64,000 bases of DNA from Soonwooa sp023440705 (lineage in GTDB: Bacteria > Bacteroidota > Bacteroidia > Flavobacteriales > Weeksellaceae): NCBI GenBank assembly GCA_023440705.1, contig JAEXRP010000003.1, forward strand, positions 62,001-126,000, given 5' to 3'. The notes beneath the pieces are model-generated. The model was not told the origin of the DNA. It saw only the letters and a program-made list of their open reading frames with translations, and searched no databases. The position numbers were made by a program, and so were the translations under genes. This document shows, piece after piece, positions 51,850 through 60,770 of this stretch. Positions within the stretch are counted from its first letter, which is position 1; every line of letters starts with the position of its first letter.

Positions 51850-52791
51850 ATGATGACAAAAGTAGAAAAGCAAAATAAAATTTTATTCTATATAAAAGGC
51901 TACTCAACGCAGTTTCTTCCAAAGCAAAATCTTGAAAAAAAAATTAATGCTCTTCGAAAAACATTGAGTAAAAGAGATTTGGATGTTGCTGAATATCGCG
52001 TTGACTACTATAATAAATTGTCTGAAAAACAAAAAGTTGCACATACTGGGACACGGATTAAAGATCTAAAACATCCTAAAACGCCCAAGTCGTACTATTT
52101 TGATACTTACAAATATGCACGCTATTTCGATGACAATCTTCTGATTGATTATGCCTTTGGTGATGTTAACACGATTTTGCCAATCCCAATGATTACAAAA
52201 AGTCGTCCGATTGCAGGAAGTAATGAGAATAATATTATTTTAAATCTCGATAAAGCAAGACATTTTGTGTCGGTCGATGATTCTAAAAGTTTTGATTCTA
52301 AAACTAATAAGTTAATCGGTAGAGCAGCGGTTCATCAACAACATCGTATAGATTTTTTTAATGAATATTTTGAAAATCCACTTTGTAATCTCGGACAAGT
52401 TAATAAAAGTGGAGGCGACCAAAAATGGTTAAAGCCAAAAATATCGATTGACGAACATTTAAAAAATAAATTTGTTCTAAGTCTTGAGGGCAATGATGTA
52501 GCAACCAATCTTAAATGGATAATGTGTTCTAACTCCTTGGCAGTAACGCCAAAGTTAAAAATGGAAACTTGGTATATGGAAGGAACTTTGATCGCGAATG
52601 AGCACTATGTGCAAATTGCTGATAACTACTCGAACCTCGAAGAAAGATTACAATATTATATAGATCATCCAAATGAAGCCAAGTTAATCATCGAAAATGC
52701 AAAAGAATTTAGAGCGAAATTTAGCAACAAAAATTTAGAAGATTTAATTGCACTTTTGGTTTTGAAGAAGTATTTTAGATTTTCGGTATAA
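51850..52791 (+). CDS. GT90-type (LpsA/CAP10-like) glycosyltransferase
   Basis: 313 residues. The C-terminal half has the CAP10/LpsA signature FVLSLEGNDVATNLKWIMCSNSLAVTPK, METWYMEGTLIANEHYVQI, and LEERLQYYIDHPNEA. The N-terminal half has KSRPIAGSNENNIILNLDKARHF. GT90 proteins of this kind add sugars to LPS core or capsule. The tandem ATG means the start is 51850 or 51853. It is convergent with the GT2 at the end of the rocD operon, 17 bp apart, no hairpin, so these genes are likely one surface-glycan locus on both strands. Confidence 0.82.
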   Translation: MMTKVEKQNKILFYIKGYSTQFLPKQNLEKKINALRKTLSKRDLDVAEYRVDYYNKLSEKQKVAHTGTRIKDLKHPKTPKSYYFDTYKYARYFDDNLLIDYAFGDVNTILPIPMITKSRPIAGSNENNIILNLDKARHFVSVDDSKSFDSKTNKLIGRAAVHQQHRIDFFNEYFENPLCNLGQVNKSGGDQKWLKPKISIDEHLKNKFVLSLEGNDVATNLKWIMCSNSLAVTPKLKMETWYMEGTLIANEHYVQIADNYSNLEERLQYYIDHPNEAKLIIENAKEFRAKFSNKNLEDLIALLVLKKYFRFSV

Positions 52792-52808
52792 ATATCGAAA
52801 AAGAAGGG

Positions 52809-53780
52809 TTAATGTAATTTTCTTTTTCCTGTAATTGTATCAATAATAGATAAGATTGCGTACTTATATGGAGATGCTTTTTGCAAATTTTTTTTATTTT
52901 TTTGATATTGCAATTCACAAGTCTGTTTTGCCAATTCTATAATTTCGTAATAAGGCGAACTTTTCGGTAGTTCCGAAAGTATATTATCATAATGCTGATA
53001 TCTAATGATATTTTTCTTTATAAGTCTTTTGTATGATTTAAAAGTCTTTGTGTTATGAAATGGCTTTAGTAAATAATCCATGTCATTTTTCTCAGTAAAA
53101 AATTCAATACCAACCTGTTGATTACTATGAATTCTATAAAAGAATAACTTCGAATTAATAAAACTTATACTGTTGTTACTGGAAGCGAGTAGTGCAATTA
53201 ACTCATCATGATGAATATTTGCACTTTTGAAAAATTCAGGTATGCTTTCGGCTAATGTTTTTCTAATAGCTGAGGCGGCCCCAGTTACAATATTTCCAAC
53301 AGAAGTTATAAGTTTAAAAAAATTAAAATCTTGTATGTTGTAATCTTTTTGATAATAAGAATAAGTATCCCAAACGGTTACAATATCTTCTCTTATACCA
53401 TCATCAAATAACAAATGGCCATTTGAGGCAACAAGATTTACATATGGTTTAAGTTTGAATTCCTTTAGAAAAACTTCGACTTTATTGTGTTTCCAGATAT
53501 CGTCTTGATCACAAAGAAATATAATATCTTTTGTACATAGTTTTATTGCTTTATAGAAGTTTTTTGAACTTCCCAATTGAATTGCATTTATAAAAAGCGT
53601 AATAAGATTTGGGTATTCTTTTTGAAATTTTTTAATAATTTCAATTGTATTATCTGTTGATTTGTCGTCACAAATAATAATTTCGTTTACAGGTACGCTC
53701 TGATTAATAATTGAAAGAAGCTGTTCTGATAAAAATTCTCCCCCGTTGTAGGTACATAAAGCAACTGATGATGTAAGCAT
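52809..53780 (-). CDS. Family 2 glycosyltransferase
   Basis: 323 residues. GT-A fold start SSVALCTYNGGEFLSEQLLSIINQSVPVNEIIICDDKSTDNT, then the DxD-like LCDQDDIWKHNKVE and VTGAASAIRK. This is the rhamnosyltransferase-like GT2 group. It is the last gene of the minus-strand unit that starts with rocD, 5 bp after the preceding CgeB-like gene, and so probably acts on the same surface glycan. Acceptor unknown. Confidence 0.88.
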   Translation of the reverse strand: MLTSSVALCTYNGGEFLSEQLLSIINQSVPVNEIIICDDKSTDNTIEIIKKFQKEYPNLITLFINAIQLGSSKNFYKAIKLCTKDIIFLCDQDDIWKHNKVEVFLKEFKLKPYVNLVASNGHLLFDDGIREDIVTVWDTYSYYQKDYNIQDFNFFKLITSVGNIVTGAASAIRKTLAESIPEFFKSANIHHDELIALLASSNNSISFINSKLFFYRIHSNQQVGIEFFTEKNDMDYLLKPFHNTKTFKSYKRLIKKNIIRYQHYDNILSELPKSSPYYEIIELAKQTCELQYQKNKKNLQKASPYKYAILSIIDTITGKRKLH

Positions 53781-53785
53781 TCTTT

Positions 53786-54805
53786 TTAATTATTTGTTTG
53801 AAATAAATTGGCATTCAAAACATTAGAAATCCAAGTGCTAAATGCATATTTTTTATAAATATCATCTTCTAGATGTTCATAAGGAGTTTTAAGGAAATCT
53901 ATTATCTCATGAGAGTTTGATTCGGTAATTACAAAGATATTATTTGGTACATAAAAATCGTAGTTTTTAATATCCTCGTTGTCTGTAATTATTTTTTTTC
54001 TAAAATGAAGTGCTTCAAAAACCCTAAATGAAAGGCCGGAATGTATATCATTGTTTTGTAATTCTAAAAGACTTCCACAATGCCTAACTTCGTTAATTAT
54101 TTCGTGATATTCAAGATGTTTATTTGTGAAAATTATGTTTTCAGTCGTAGGTTTTTCTTCGATTTTACTCAAGTCAAAGGAGTATAAAAATATTGAAGAA
54201 TCAACTTTTAATAAATCTAGTAATTTTGCTATTTTAAATAACTTTGAAACACGTTCTTTTACGTAACTTCCTCTATAATATGTCTTGTTATCACTTGTGA
54301 CATTATTGTTCTTATGGTGATCAAAATAGAAATTTGTGGAATAATAGAGATTGTTATAGGTACTGGCGTATTTTTTAAAGTCTAAAAGATCAAATACATA
54401 AAAACGATTAAATAATGGTATCAGGTTGAAGACATTAGGATACCTACTCAAGCCGTCCCATTGGTAAGCAATCATATTATTTGATCTACTTTTTAGTTTT
54501 TTAAGGGCAAAAGTATTGATTAAGTCTGGACGTATTACTAATGCATAATCAAAATTTTCGTTTGTTTCCTTTAAGGCATCTAAAAGCTTTCTTGAGTCTT
54601 GGTTTTCTATTAACTCTTTTTTAAAATTTTTGTTACCTTTTATCTTTTCAAATGCATTAATACCTCTTTGCAGCAGATTTTTATATTTAAATTTTGTGTC
54701 GGTAACGACTAGTAATTTTACATCTAATCCACTTGCACGCAATCCGTCTACTATAGACTCATAAATGCTGAAGTGGCTAGGTACTACTAAAGCAATTGAT
54801 TTCAT
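53786..54805 (-). CDS. CgeB-like GT-B glycosyltransferase, copy 1
   Basis: 339 residues. GT-B fold without signal: N-terminal ALVVPSHFSIYESIVDGLRASGLDV, a central MIAYQWDGLSRYPN, and a C-terminal GLSFRVFEALHFRKKIITDNEDIKNYDFY segment that binds the donor sugar in this family. About 340 residues is normal. It overlaps the upstream paralogue by 4 bp (ATGA), so the two are coupled. The upstream paralogue shares YQWDGL, LSLRVFEALGMHKK and ITxYDLY-type blocks. Sugar specificity unknown. Confidence 0.78.
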   Translation of the reverse strand: MKSIALVVPSHFSIYESIVDGLRASGLDVKLLVVTDTKFKYKNLLQRGINAFEKIKGNKNFKKELIENQDSRKLLDALKETNENFDYALVIRPDLINTFALKKLKSRSNNMIAYQWDGLSRYPNVFNLIPLFNRFYVFDLLDFKKYASTYNNLYYSTNFYFDHHKNNNVTSDNKTYYRGSYVKERVSKLFKIAKLLDLLKVDSSIFLYSFDLSKIEEKPTTENIIFTNKHLEYHEIINEVRHCGSLLELQNNDIHSGLSFRVFEALHFRKKIITDNEDIKNYDFYVPNNIFVITESNSHEIIDFLKTPYEHLEDDIYKKYAFSTWISNVLNANLFQTNN

Positions 54806-55848
54806 TTATTAATACTATTTTCTATTCGAGGTTTGTAATCCAACACATTCTTTATCCAATTTTCGAACGAGTATTTTTCAATTAATTCAGAATCAGAATC
54901 AACGATTGAGCTGGAAAGGAAATCGCGTAACACTTCAGACGTAATCGAAGAATCGTAAACCAAAATATTTTCTGGTTTATACAAATCATATTTTGTGATT
55001 TCAGCGTTCGTCGTAATTAGTTTCTTGTGCATTCCCAATGCTTCAAAAACGCGCAGTGACAAACCTTTATGTCTTGGATTGTAAAAGTCAACAAAAGTTT
55101 TTGCACTCAGTCCACGTCGATAAGCGTCTTCAAAACTAATTTTTTCCGTAATATAATGTAAATTTGGAATATTGCGATGTATTTCCTTGACTTCTTCTAC
55201 ATTATCAACAAATATTTCAAAACGAATTTTAAGATGACAATCATTAATTTTTCTTAGAAAATCAAGTATAAAATCCATTCGAGAATCGGTATAAACACCT
55301 ATAAAATACAGGTCTAAATTTTCGTCCTGCTTTTTAGAACTAAAAATATCTTGATTAAAATAAAAATTTGTAATTCCTAAACATTTTTCAACACCTACAT
55401 CTTGAGGATCAAACACAAAAAACCGATCGAACAATGGTATTAAATTTTTTACTTTGGGGAAAACATTTAGCCCATCCCACTGGTATCCAACCAATAGTTT
55501 AGATTTAGATTTTATCGATTTTATAACACTTTCTGGGTAGAGATCTGGACGAATGAGAAGTGCAAAATCAACATTGTTTACAGCATTAATTCTATTAGAG
55601 ATTGTATTTTTTTGATGTTGAAACTTGAGTTCTTGTTTATAATTTTTATTTCCTAAGAATGTTTTTTGAATTAAATTTTGAAGCTTTTCACCAAAGTTTT
55701 TATAAGAAAAATGTTCATCATCAAAGCTGATATCAATAACTTTGAAACCCATTAACTCTAGGTTTTTGATAACTAATTTGTAAATACCATATCTTTTTGG
55801 CATTCCAAAAAAAATGGTTTTATTTTCAAATACTTTGTTGATAGCCAT
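54802..55848 (-). CDS. CgeB-like GT-B glycosyltransferase, copy 2
   Basis: 348 residues from the ATG at 55848, chosen over an earlier frame opening (55875) because the conserved NKTIFFGMPKRYGIYKLVI strand-helix then begins near the N-terminus. Core blocks: GYQWDGLNVFPKVKNLIPLFDRFFVFDPQDV and GLSLRVFEALGMHKKLITTNAEITKYDLY. It starts within the 3' end of the preceding GT2 (23-bp overlap) and ends overlapping the next gene by 4 bp. Tandem duplication with copy 1 followed by divergence is evident from the shared layout. Confidence 0.78.
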   Translation of the reverse strand: MAINKVFENKTIFFGMPKRYGIYKLVIKNLELMGFKVIDISFDDEHFSYKNFGEKLQNLIQKTFLGNKNYKQELKFQHQKNTISNRINAVNNVDFALLIRPDLYPESVIKSIKSKSKLLVGYQWDGLNVFPKVKNLIPLFDRFFVFDPQDVGVEKCLGITNFYFNQDIFSSKKQDENLDLYFIGVYTDSRMDFILDFLRKINDCHLKIRFEIFVDNVEEVKEIHRNIPNLHYITEKISFEDAYRRGLSAKTFVDFYNPRHKGLSLRVFEALGMHKKLITTNAEITKYDLYKPENILVYDSSITSEVLRDFLSSSIVDSDSELIEKYSFENWIKNVLDYKPRIENSINK

Positions 55849-56611
55849 TTTTACAAGTAACAATTTTTTCGTCAACTACTTTTTCGTAGGTTGAGAAGTT
55901 CGTTTGTTCGTTTTTTCGATCAAAATAATCATGATGAAGATGATAGCAAATTGCACGCATTTTTAGTCGTCTTTGCTTTATATCAAAATTATTGAGACGT
56001 GCAGCCAATTCGATATCTTCATGTCCCCATCCAGACATATCGTTATTGTAACCATTAACCGCAATGAAATCCTCACGCCAAAACGAAAAGTTACAACCTT
56101 TTACATTATTGGATTTAAAATGGTCTTTTCTAAAAAAGTTTGCAATCAAAGGAAATCGAGTTGCATTGATTTTGTTTTTTACATTTTTGGAAACCCAATC
56201 CATGCGAAGATCTTTTTCTGCTAAAATTTTGATGGTGTTTTCTTCCGAAATTAAAGCACGAGAGCCATTTAAAAAATAGCCTTCTTGTTTTTCAGAAATA
56301 TGATCTTTAATAAAGTTTTTATCTAAAATAATATCACCATCTATCTGAACGATATAATCGGCATCTGTTCCTGCAACAGCTTTGTTCATGATAATAGTTT
56401 TACGAAAACCATCATCTTCTTGCCAAAAATGCTTAATAGGAATTTTGCTTTTTTGCTTCCAATCTTCAATTAAAGTTTTGGTTTCTTCTTTTGATCCGTC
56501 ATCCGCAATCAAAATTTCATTCGGCTTCAACGTTTGATTTTGCACAGATTGCAAAACCTTATCCAAAGCAGAAGGCCAATTGTAAGTTGATATTAATAAA
56601 GCGAATTTCAT
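55826..56611 (-). CDS. GT2 glycosyltransferase with galactosyltransferase-type C-terminal domain, copy 1
   Basis: 261 residues. GT-A start LLISTYNWPSALDKVLQSV with DDGS, the DxD-like QIDGDIILDKNFI, then the NGSRA and C-terminal GCNFSFWREDFIAVNGYNNDMSGWGHEDIELAARL element typical of GT2 enzymes with a Glyco_transf_7C domain. It starts 3 bp after its paralogue at 56615-57415 ends. Probable role: addition of a hexose or heptose to LPS core or another surface glycan. Confidence 0.88.
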   Translation of the reverse strand: MKFALLISTYNWPSALDKVLQSVQNQTLKPNEILIADDGSKEETKTLIEDWKQKSKIPIKHFWQEDDGFRKTIIMNKAVAGTDADYIVQIDGDIILDKNFIKDHISEKQEGYFLNGSRALISEENTIKILAEKDLRMDWVSKNVKNKINATRFPLIANFFRKDHFKSNNVKGCNFSFWREDFIAVNGYNNDMSGWGHEDIELAARLNNFDIKQRRLKMRAICYHLHHDYFDRKNEQTNFSTYEKVVDEKIVTCKNGYQQSI

Positions 56612-56614
56612 GAT

Positions 56615-57415
56615 TTAAAGATACTGATTGATTCCGTTTTCACAGAACTTAACGCCGTTTTTCTTCGCATCCTCGAAAATTTGTTCATTCTTTTTCAAAT
56701 TTTCCTTTGCATTAATTGGATGATGAATGTGAAAAACCAAACCACCCATTTTCAGAAAACGTTTTTCTTTTCCAGCATTTAGAAGCCTTGCAACAAATTC
56801 TTTATCTTCTGGTCCCCAACCTTTAAAATCCTCGTTGTAACCATTAACTTCAATGGCATCATCACGCCAGAAAGCCATATTACAACCATGAATTTCCCAA
56901 CGTTCGTCGCCCGTATTTTTATAATTGGTTTCAAATTTTTTCCATAAAAGAGGAATTCGAAACGAACTAAAAAAATTGGTAATCCCTTTTGCAAAAGGAT
57001 TTATTTTAATGTTTTGCGTCTTCAGTTTTTCAGAAGAAAGTTCGTCATTAATATAAATTCGACTAGCGCGAACAAAAGAATTTTTCTTCGCAAATGCCTT
57101 GTGATCTGCAATAAAATAAGGATGAAGAACCAAATCCCCGTCAATCTGCACAATATAATCTCCCGATGCTTTTGCGATGGCTTTATTCCTAATTTTAGCC
57201 AGTTCGAAACCATTGTCTTCATGCCAAATATGAATAATTGGCACCTTTGATATCTTTTGATATTTTTCAACAATATCTTTTGTAGGCGACTTTGATCCAT
57301 CATCCGCAATCAAGATTTCATCGGGAAGGATTTTCTGTGCCATCACGCTTTTTAAACAAACATCTAAAGCTTCTGGCCAGTTATAAGTGGATATTAAAAG
57401 GGATGTTTTCAACAA
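56615..57415 (-). CDS. GT2 glycosyltransferase with galactosyltransferase-type C-terminal domain, copy 2
   Basis: 266 residues, a close paralogue of the neighbouring 55826-56611 product: TSLLISTYNWPEALDVCLKSV, VQIDGDLVLHPYFI, GCNMAFWRDDAIEVNGYNEDFKGWGPEDKEFVARL. Translation starts at TTG (57415), or the adjacent TTG at 57412, immediately after the rocD TAA (57418-57416), with no in-frame ATG that would keep the conserved N-terminus. Re-initiation from rocD is the likely mode of expression. Confidence 0.87.
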   Translation of the reverse strand: MLKTSLLISTYNWPEALDVCLKSVMAQKILPDEILIADDGSKSPTKDIVEKYQKISKVPIIHIWHEDNGFELAKIRNKAIAKASGDYIVQIDGDLVLHPYFIADHKAFAKKNSFVRASRIYINDELSSEKLKTQNIKINPFAKGITNFFSSFRIPLLWKKFETNYKNTGDERWEIHGCNMAFWRDDAIEVNGYNEDFKGWGPEDKEFVARLLNAGKEKRFLKMGGLVFHIHHPINAKENLKKNEQIFEDAKKNGVKFCENGINQYL

Positions 57416-58657
57416 TTATTTCTTAAATTCTAAAACAGTTTTTTCGATAATGTTAACGCAATCCAACAATTCATCTTTTGTAATAACCAAAGGTGGTGCA
57501 AGACGGATAATGTTTCCGTGGGTTGGTTTTGCTAAAAGTCCGTTTTCTTTTAAAGCGACACAAAGATTCCAAGCTGTTGAGCTTTCTGGTGTGTCATTTA
57601 TTAAAATCGCATTTAATAGACCTTTTCCTCGAACAGCGGTTATTAAATCGGTTTTTAGAATTAATTTCTCTATTTCAGAACGGAAAAGTTCTCCTAACTC
57701 TTGCGAACGTTCTGATAACTTTTCTTCTTCAACAACATCCAAAGCTGCAACGGCAACCGCACAAGCTAAAGGATTTCCACCAAATGTAGAACCGTGTTGT
57801 CCTGGCTTAATAACATTCATAATATTATCATTCGCTAAAACCGCTGAAACTGGATACATTCCGCCAGAAAGTGCTTTTCCAAGAATCAAAATATCAGGTT
57901 GTACATTTTCATGGTGACAAGCAATTAATTTACCTGTTCTTGCAATTCCTGTTTGCACTTCGTCTGCAATAAAAAGAACATTGTATTTTTTACATAGTTC
58001 AGATGCGCCTTTCAAGAAACCTTCATCTGGAACGTAAACGCCAGCTTCACCTTGAATTGGTTCTGCTAAAAAAGCAGCGATATTTTGAGCATCAGCTTTT
58101 AAAGTTTCCTCTAAAGCATTTAAATCGTTGTAAGGAATTTTAATAAAACCTGGGGTGAATGGACCATAATTTTGGTTCGCATCTGGATCATTAGAAAAAG
58201 AAACAATTGTAGTTGTTCTTCCGTGGAAGTTATTTTCGCAAACGATGATTTTTGCAGCATTTTCTGCGATGCCTTTTACTTCATAACTCCATTTACGAGC
58301 TAATTTTACGGCAGTTTCTACAGCTTCTGCTCCAGAATTCATGGGTAAAACCTTATCAAAACCGAAAAGCGATGTAATTTTCTTTTCGTATTCTCCTAAT
58401 TTGTTATTGTAGAAAGCTCTCGACGTTAAAGCCAAAGTTTGCGCTTGATCCGTCAATGCTTTTACAATTTTCGGGTGAGAATGTCCTTGGTTAACCGCTG
58501 AATAAGCAGAAAGAAAATCATAGTATTTTTTACCTTCAACATCCCAAACATAAACGCCTTCACCCTTCTCTAAAACCACTGGAAGCGGATGATAATTGTG
58601 AGCGCCGTGCTTTTCCTCAAGTTCTATATAGTAGTTTGAATCTTTATTATTTTCCAT
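57416..58657 (-). CDS. rocD: Ornithine aminotransferase
   Basis: 413 residues from the ATG at 58657; a longer frame (58714) would add 19 unlikely residues. Class III PLP transaminase motifs: YDFLSAYSAVNQGHSHPKI, NSGAEAVETAVKLARKW, and the lysine motif LILGKALSGGMYPVSAVLA with GQHGSTFGGNPLA. It converts ornithine and 2-oxoglutarate to glutamate semialdehyde and glutamate, feeding proline or arginine breakdown. Unusually it leads an operon of five glycosyltransferases without a gap; no metabolic link is obvious. Confidence 0.95.
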   Translation of the reverse strand: MENNKDSNYYIELEEKHGAHNYHPLPVVLEKGEGVYVWDVEGKKYYDFLSAYSAVNQGHSHPKIVKALTDQAQTLALTSRAFYNNKLGEYEKKITSLFGFDKVLPMNSGAEAVETAVKLARKWSYEVKGIAENAAKIIVCENNFHGRTTTIVSFSNDPDANQNYGPFTPGFIKIPYNDLNALEETLKADAQNIAAFLAEPIQGEAGVYVPDEGFLKGASELCKKYNVLFIADEVQTGIARTGKLIACHHENVQPDILILGKALSGGMYPVSAVLANDNIMNVIKPGQHGSTFGGNPLACAVAVAALDVVEEEKLSERSQELGELFRSEIEKLILKTDLITAVRGKGLLNAILINDTPESSTAWNLCVALKENGLLAKPTHGNIIRLAPPLVITKDELLDCVNIIEKTVLEFKK

Positions 58658-58683
58658 ATTTATACATATTTTGCGTTTGCAAG

Positions 58684-58713
58684 TTAAAAAAAATGCCCAA
58701 CCTAAGCTGGGCA
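58684..58713 (-). terminator. Terminator of the accB-accC unit
   Basis: TGCCCA / TGGGCA stem (58694-58699 with 58708-58713); the A-run on the left becomes a T-run on the minus strand. It separates accC from rocD. Confidence 0.8.
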
Positions 58714-58735
58714 ATTCATTATTTATTTTTAAATC

Positions 58736-60094
58736 TTAAATGCTGTATTCGTATTTACGATCCATCACAAAAGATTCCATAAATTTAGTTGTGTAATTTC
58801 CAGATAAGAAGTCTTCGTTGTCTAATAACTGTCTATGGAAGGGGATTGTGGTTTTTACACCTTCAATATAAAACTCTTCCAAAGCACGTTTCATTTTAGC
58901 AATTGCTTCTTCTCTTGTTTGTGCTGTTGTAATCAACTTAGCAATCATAGAGTCGTAGTTAGGTGGAATTGCATAACCTGAATATACGTGTGTGTCAACT
59001 CTTACACCATGACCTCCAGGAATATTTAATCCTGTGATTTTTCCTGGTGAAGGACGGAAATCTGCATATGGATCTTCCGCATTGATACGACATTCGATAG
59101 CATGTAATTTTGGATAATAATTGATACCCGAAATTGGCGTTCCTGCAGCTAATAAGATTTGCTCACGAATAAGGTCGTAGTCGATAACTTGTTCTGTAAT
59201 TGGATGTTCTACTTGGATACGAGTGTTCATCTCCATAAAGTAGAAATTACGATGTTTGTCTACCAAAAACTCGATTGTACCAACACCTTCGTAACCAATA
59301 AATTCAGCAGCTTTAACAGCAGCTTCACCCATTTTTTCACGAAGTTCATCCGTCATGAATGGAGAAGGCGTTTCTTCTATTAGTTTTTGATTTCTTCTTT
59401 GGATAGAACAATCTCTTTCTGACAAGTGACAAGCTTTTCCGTATTGGTCACCAGCAATTTGGATTTCGATATGACGTGGTTCTTCAATAAGTTTTTCCAT
59501 GTACATACCACCGTTTCCAAAAGCAGCAACAGCTTCTTGAATAGCAGATTCCCAGTGTTCTTTTAGGTCTTCTTCTTTCCAAACGGCACGCATACCTTTA
59601 CCACCACCACCAGCAGTAGCTTTGATCATTACTGGATAACCTGTTTCTTTAGCGATACGCACGGCATCTTCATAAGAATCGATTAGCCCGTCAGAACCAG
59701 GTACACAAGGTATTCCAGCTTCTTTCATGGTTGCTTTAGCCGTAGCTTTATCACCCATTTTTTCAATCTGCTCTGGCGTTGCTCCAATAAATTTGATATT
59801 GTTGTTAGCACAAATTCTTGAGAAGTTTGCATTCTCTGATAAGAAACCGTAACCTGGATGGATAGCGTCTGCATTGGTAATTTCTGCAGCTGCGATAATG
59901 TTAGGAATCTTTAGATAAGAGTCTTTACTCATCGCAGGGCCGATGCATACTGCTTCGTCCGCAAATCTTACATGTAAACTATCTTTGTCTGCTGTACTAT
60001 ATACTGCAACCGTTTTGATACCCATTTCTTTTGCGGTACGTAGAATTCGCATTGCGATTTCGCCACGGTTTGCAATTAATATTTTTTTGAACAT
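58736..60094 (-). CDS. accC: Biotin carboxylase, acetyl-CoA carboxylase subunit
   Basis: 452 residues. N-terminal FKKILIANRGEIAMRILRTAKEMGI, ATP-grasp glycine loop KATAGGGGKGMRAVW, the MEMNTRIQVEHPITE active-site segment and the C-terminal RVDTHVYSGYAIPPNYDSMIAKLI domain are all present. It carboxylates biotin on AccB with ATP and bicarbonate. It lies 91 bp downstream of accB; that gap is made of AATTTTAAA-type repeats and no hairpin. Confidence 0.97.
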   Translation of the reverse strand: MFKKILIANRGEIAMRILRTAKEMGIKTVAVYSTADKDSLHVRFADEAVCIGPAMSKDSYLKIPNIIAAAEITNADAIHPGYGFLSENANFSRICANNNIKFIGATPEQIEKMGDKATAKATMKEAGIPCVPGSDGLIDSYEDAVRIAKETGYPVMIKATAGGGGKGMRAVWKEEDLKEHWESAIQEAVAAFGNGGMYMEKLIEEPRHIEIQIAGDQYGKACHLSERDCSIQRRNQKLIEETPSPFMTDELREKMGEAAVKAAEFIGYEGVGTIEFLVDKHRNFYFMEMNTRIQVEHPITEQVIDYDLIREQILLAAGTPISGINYYPKLHAIECRINAEDPYADFRPSPGKITGLNIPGGHGVRVDTHVYSGYAIPPNYDSMIAKLITTAQTREEAIAKMKRALEEFYIEGVKTTIPFHRQLLDNEDFLSGNYTTKFMESFVMDRKYEYSI

Positions 60095-60185
60095 CTTTTA
60101 GAATTTTAAATTTTAAATTTTGAATTTTAAATTATTTTAAATGTCAAAAAACATCTAAAATCTATAATTTATAATCTAAAATTAC

Positions 60186-60662
60186 TTACGATGGATCTAC
60201 CAAGAATAATGGTTGGTCGTATTCAACTGGAGTTGCATCATCAACTAAAATCTTAACGATTTTTCCGCTAACTTCAGCTTCGATTTGGTTGAATAACTTC
60301 ATTGCTTCGATTACACAAACAACTTTGTCAGAAGTAATGCTATCACCAACATTAACAAAAACGTCTTTGTCAGGTGATGGCTTTCTATAGAAAGTACCAA
60401 TCATTGGTGATTTAATAGTGATAAATTTGCTATCGTCAGCTGATGCAGCTTCTGTTGCAGGACTTGCCGCTGGAGCAGAAGCTACTGCTTGAGGTGCTGC
60501 AACTGGTGCTTGGTAAGCAACAGGTTGAGATACATAACTAACTGGTTCTCCACCAAGTGGCGTTTTGATTAAAATTTCGAAGTCCTTGTTTTTATATTTT
60601 ACTTCAGATACACCTGCTTTAGCAACAAATCTAATAAGATTTTGAATGTCTTTAATATCCAT
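60186..60662 (-). CDS. accB: Biotin carboxyl carrier protein of acetyl-CoA carboxylase
   Basis: 158 residues. An N-terminal helical region (DIKDIQNLIRFVAKAGVSEVKYKNKDFEILIKT), an Ala/Pro-rich swinging linker (about 45-75), and the biotinyl domain with the target K122 in EAMKLFNQIE; the common motif is AMKM, and Leu at this place is a known variant. It carries the carboxybiotin between AccC and AccA/AccD. A TATCTTTG -7 box (60696-60689, minus strand) lies just upstream, so accB-accC has its own promoter. Confidence 0.96.
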   Translation of the reverse strand: MDIKDIQNLIRFVAKAGVSEVKYKNKDFEILIKTPLGGEPVSYVSQPVAYQAPVAAPQAVASAPAASPATEAASADDSKFITIKSPMIGTFYRKPSPDKDVFVNVGDSITSDKVVCVIEAMKLFNQIEAEVSGKIVKILVDDATPVEYDQPLFLVDPS

Positions 60663-60699
60663 ATTGTAGGTAAATTATTTTAGAAAGTCAAAGATAATA

Positions 60700-60740
60700 A
60701 AAAACCACTCGATTTAGAGCAAATTGAGTGGTTTTTTATG
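60700..60740 (-). terminator. Terminator of rpmF
   Basis: AAAAACCACTC / GAGTGGTTTTT stem (60700-60710 with 60727-60737) with an A-rich left flank (minus-strand T-run). Confidence 0.85.
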
Positions 60741-60770
60741 TCGTGAATAAGATATTTTATGCTAAATATC

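Noticed and set aside
57387..57917. 176-codon open frame on the plus strand
   Set aside because: Antisense to rocD and the start of the GT2; no independent motif or promoter.
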